From contig CAZHFK010000027.1 in the NCBI GenBank assembly GCA_964531215.1, positions 1-15,696 of the forward strand: a DNA stretch of 15,696 nucleotides, written 5' to 3'. The notes under the pieces are model-generated. The model searched no databases. It was not told the origin of the DNA and saw only the letters and a list, made by a program, of their open reading frames with translations. Below are positions 13,784 through 15,696 of the stretch, piece by piece. The DNA comes from WJKP01 sp964531215 (GTDB lineage: Bacteria > Patescibacteriota > Patescibacteriia > CAIXNZ01). Numbering within the stretch: position 1 is the stretch's first letter; each line of letters starts with the position of its first letter. The position numbers were made by a program, and so were the translations under genes.

Positions 13784-14554
13784 ATGAAATCTAAAAATAC
13801 GTCTGCCAAGGGCGGGGAAATTATAATTGCCAATTGGAAAATGAATTTGTCAATTAAACAGTCGATGGATTTTGTTGAAAAGTTAAAATCTTTTAATAAT
13901 AAAGTTATTATTTCCGCTCCTTATACATTTTTGCCGGAATTAGCTAAAAAAACAAGCAAAGCTCGGTTTGAATTAGCTGCACAAAATGTAGCGCAGTTTG
14001 AACAAGGTGCTTATACCGGAGAAGTTTCAGCTAAAATGTTAAAAGAAGTGCGCTGTGCTTATTGTTTGGTCGGTCATTCTGAAAGGCGAATTTATTTTAA
14101 AGAAACAGATCAAATGATTAATCAAAAGATAAAAAGATTGCTTGAGCAGAATATTAAGCCAATTCTTTGTATTGGAGAAACTGATCAGGAAAGAAAAGAA
14201 AATTTAACTAAAAAAGTATTACGAAATCAATTAAAAACAGACTTAAAAGATATAATTAACATTAATAAGATTTTAATAGCTTATGAGCCGGTTTGGGCTA
14301 TTTCCACTTTTCAAAAAGGTAACCAGAAACAGTCAGCTGAAATAAATGATATTAATCAAGCTCATTTGTATATAAAAACTGTTTTAACTGATTTATATGG
14401 TAATAAGGCCAATAAAGTAAAGATTTTGTATGGCGGAACTGTAAATTCAAAAAACAGTAAAGAAATTTTAAGCTTAAATCAGGTGGATGGCGCCTTAATC
14501 GGCAGTGCCAGCTTGAAAATTTCCAGCTTTAATGCTATACTAAAATCTATCTAA
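13784..14554 (+). CDS. tpiA: Triosephosphate isomerase with an altered loop 6
   Basis: A 256-aa TIM-barrel enzyme converting dihydroxyacetone phosphate and glyceraldehyde 3-phosphate. The substrate and catalytic residues are present: N17 and K19 in ANWKMN (16-21), H98 in VGHSERR (96-102), E168 in AYEPVWAI (166-173). Phosphate-binding YGGTVN (216-221) and ALIGSASL (237-244) are intact. Loop 6, which closes over the substrate, is normally IGTGxxA but here reads ISTFQKGNQKQSA (173-185), with about six extra residues before the following helix. The three-glycine-turn pattern is lost, so lid kinetics may differ. The N-terminus has about nine residues more than usual before the first strand. Gene spacing (6 nt after the protease) indicates co-transcription. 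A promoter for the next gene lies inside its 3' end. Confidence 0.95.
   Translation: MKSKNTSAKGGEIIIANWKMNLSIKQSMDFVEKLKSFNNKVIISAPYTFLPELAKKTSKARFELAAQNVAQFEQGAYTGEVSAKMLKEVRCAYCLVGHSERRIYFKETDQMINQKIKRLLEQNIKPILCIGETDQERKENLTKKVLRNQLKTDLKDIININKILIAYEPVWAISTFQKGNQKQSAEINDINQAHLYIKTVLTDLYGNKANKVKILYGGTVNSKNSKEILSLNQVDGALIGSASLKISSFNAILKSI
14513..14541 (+). promoter_or_regulatory. Extended -10 promoter inside the end of tpiA
   Basis: TTGAAA (14513-14518), a 17-nt spacer and TATACT (14536-14541) preceded by TGC form a complete extended -10 promoter. It lies within the last codons of tpiA and points at the TPR gene, giving a leader of about 27 nt. Confidence 0.6.
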
Positions 14555-14574
14555 AATTATTTATTTATTAATTT

Positions 14575-15468
14575 ATGTATAATATTATTCCGTTAATATT
14601 AATTTTGATTTGTTTAGCGATTATTTTAATTATAGTTTTGAAAAAAATGCCGTTTTTGGCAACTTTTGATGTTGATGAAATGCCTAAAGAAAAAACTTTG
14701 GAAACAAAAGAAAAAATTATTGATGAAAGAGTAAAACGTAAATTTAAGTTTTTTTATGAAAAATTTTCTCCTTTATTTAAGATAATAAATAATTTAGGTC
14801 AAAGAAAAATTAAACAGGCCCAGGATAAATTGAAAGATTTAGAAGAAAAATATAAAAACCGAAAACCTAAAGAAGCTTTGGTCACTAAAGAGGAGTTTGA
14901 GGGTTTTGAAAAAGAATTGAGCCGGCTTTTACAAGAAGCTAAAGAATTGGTTGATAGGGAAGAATATGCTGAAGCTGAGAAAAAATATATTGAAATAATT
15001 GGTTTGGATGCTAAAAATGTAGAAGCTTATCGCGGTTTGGGTAATTTATATTTTTTACAGAAAAATTATGAGGACGCTAAACAGATTTTTTCACATATTT
15101 TAAAATTAAATAAAAAGGATGATAAAGCTTATGCTAAATTGGGTAAAATAGCTGAGCAAGAAGGTGATTTTGATAAAGCCAAGCAAGATTTATTAAAATC
15201 AATCGATATTGAGGCAGCCCCAATTCATTATTTTGAATTAGCAGAGGTTTGTTTTAAAATGGAAAAATATAAAGAAGCTTTAAGTAATTTAAATAAAGCC
15301 TTAAAAATAGAGCCGAATAACCCCAAATACCTTGATTTATTAGTTACAATCCGTATAATTATAAAAGATAAAAATAAAGCAACAGAGGCTTTAAGTAGAT
15401 TAAAAAAAGTTAATCCTGAGAATAAAAAAATTGAAGAATTTGAAGAACAAATTAAGGAGATTGGTTAA
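14575..15468 (+). CDS. Membrane-anchored TPR-repeat protein
   Basis: A 297-aa protein with one N-terminal hydrophobic segment (about 4-22), a basic flank (K23, K24), a charged coiled-coil-like region (37-125, rich in Lys and Glu) and then about five tetratricopeptide repeats from about 114 to 283. Typical repeat elements are EYAEAEKKYIEIIGLD (130-145), AYRGLGNLYFLQKNYEDAKQ (151-170), AYAKLGKIAEQEGDFDKAKQ (185-204) and KYKEALSNLNKALKIEPNNP (231-250). The positive residues after the span place the repeats in the cytosol, so it is likely a membrane scaffold for protein contacts. The partner is unknown. It has its own promoter and no Shine-Dalgarno. A weak hairpin follows. Confidence 0.88.
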   Translation: MYNIIPLILILICLAIILIIVLKKMPFLATFDVDEMPKEKTLETKEKIIDERVKRKFKFFYEKFSPLFKIINNLGQRKIKQAQDKLKDLEEKYKNRKPKEALVTKEEFEGFEKELSRLLQEAKELVDREEYAEAEKKYIEIIGLDAKNVEAYRGLGNLYFLQKNYEDAKQIFSHILKLNKKDDKAYAKLGKIAEQEGDFDKAKQDLLKSIDIEAAPIHYFELAEVCFKMEKYKEALSNLNKALKIEPNNPKYLDLLVTIRIIIKDKNKATEALSRLKKVNPENKKIEEFEEQIKEIG

Positions 15469-15471
15469 TAA

Positions 15472-15495
15472 CGATTTTTCAAATAATCGGTTTTT
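15472..15495 (+). terminator. Weak terminator after the TPR gene
   Basis: CGATT (15472-15476) pairs with AATCG (15485-15489) around an 8-nt loop, followed by GTTTTT. The 5-bp stem is short, so it may be inefficient. Confidence 0.35.
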
Positions 15496-15524
15496 AATAC
15501 GTTTTTTAAAAAATTTGTTATTAT

Positions 15525-15541
15525 TTATGCCGTTGTAGCTC
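15525..15541 (+). repeat. Duplicated 5' end of tRNA-Thr (fragment)
   Basis: TTATGCCGTTGTAGCTC is identical to 15651-15667, the leader and first 13 nt of the downstream tRNA-Thr, with a 126-nt offset. After GCTC the sequence diverges at once (CCACCTTCG). No complementary 3' acceptor (CAACGGC) follows, so it is a fragment, not a second tRNA. Confidence 0.85.
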
Positions 15542-15607
15542 CCACCTTCGTTCTTCGATTACTCAGAATTTCGGCGGGCAGGCATCAAAATGTAAATAAA
15601 CAAAGGA

Positions 15608-15637
15608 CGATCTACCAACTTCGCTCAAGTAAGTTGG
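15608..15637 (+). repeat. Inverted D-arm-like segment with hairpin before tRNA-Thr
   Basis: CTACCAACT (15612-15620) is the exact reverse complement of AGTTGGTAG (15668-15676) in the D loop and arm of the tRNA. The same segment forms a local hairpin, CCAACTT (15615-15621) with AAGTTGG (15631-15637). It may be a decayed inverted tRNA piece; no function is claimed. Confidence 0.5.
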
Positions 15638-15654
15638 GAAATCAATTATATTAT

Positions 15655-15696
15655 GCCGTTGTAGCTCAGTTGGTAGAGCGCATCCATGGTAAGGAT
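15655..15696 (+). tRNA. tRNA-Thr (anticodon GGT), 5' part only
   Basis: The acceptor 5' strand GCCGTTG (15655-15661) is followed by TA, a D arm GCTC-AGTTGGTA-GAGC (15664-15679), a G, then the anticodon stem CATCC (15681-15685) and loop ATGGTAA with anticodon GGT at 15688-15690. GGAT (15693-15696) begins the closing strand and the window ends. The anticodon reads ACC (threonine). The 3' half, including the acceptor strand, is outside the window, so the fold cannot be confirmed in full. Confidence 0.9.

Noticed and set aside
15529..15600. A second complete tRNA gene
   Set aside because: Only the first 13 nt match; no anticodon arm, T arm or matching acceptor 3' strand follows.
1..15696. CRISPR array, prophage, transposase or toxin-antitoxin system
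   Set aside because: No regularly spaced repeats, no transposase, integrase or phage-like proteins and no paired small toxin-antitoxin genes are visible.

Overview
The window is strongly AT-rich, almost entirely coding on the + strand, and tightly packed, with gene gaps often of 5 to 35 nt. Three traits together suggest a small-genome bacterium of the Candidate Phyla Radiation (Patescibacteria, Parcubacteria-like). They are a DUF4012 protein beside family 2 glycosyltransferases and MreB, a mostly SD-less set of starts, and short dispersed intergenic repeats. This placement is inference from gene content and style; no 16S gene or lineage marker is present.

Layout. 1-840: a promoter, one unrecognised 125-aa protein with the only strong Shine-Dalgarno in the window, a terminator that contains its stop codon, then acylphosphatase with its own promoter. 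965-7509: an envelope operon of a membrane-anchored GT2 enzyme, two soluble-type GT2 enzymes, a large single-span DUF4012 protein and MreB, closed by an intrinsic terminator. 7618-10329: an apparently leaderless holB (DNA polymerase III delta prime), a seven-Asp-box lipoprotein and frr (ribosome recycling factor). 10345-11956: glycyl-tRNA synthetase preceded by a T-box-type leader and followed by a strong hairpin. 11970-12070: a cryptic or broken minus-strand zinc-finger mini-ORF. 12172-15468: dodecin, an M16 metalloprotease, triosephosphate isomerase, and a membrane-anchored TPR protein with its own extended -10 promoter. 15525-15696: a short duplicated tRNA 5' fragment, a spacer with an inverted tRNA-like piece, and a tRNA-Thr(GGT) cut by the window edge.

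How the genes work together. The first large operon probably builds or places surface polysaccharide along an MreB-organised cell. The second block mixes replication, translation and an exported lipoprotein. glyS looks to be under tRNA-Gly feedback.

The main discovery is the glyS leader. It has an exact T-box antiterminator: 5-bp helix, 7-nt UGGAACC bulge, 6-bp helix and 4-nt loop. A mutually exclusive terminator follows. The specifier arm is only about 36 nt, much shorter than classical T-box Stem I, and a 12-bp stem with a possible pseudoknot lies between them. T-boxes are best known from Firmicutes and related phyla, so a minimal one in a CPR-like genome deserves attention.
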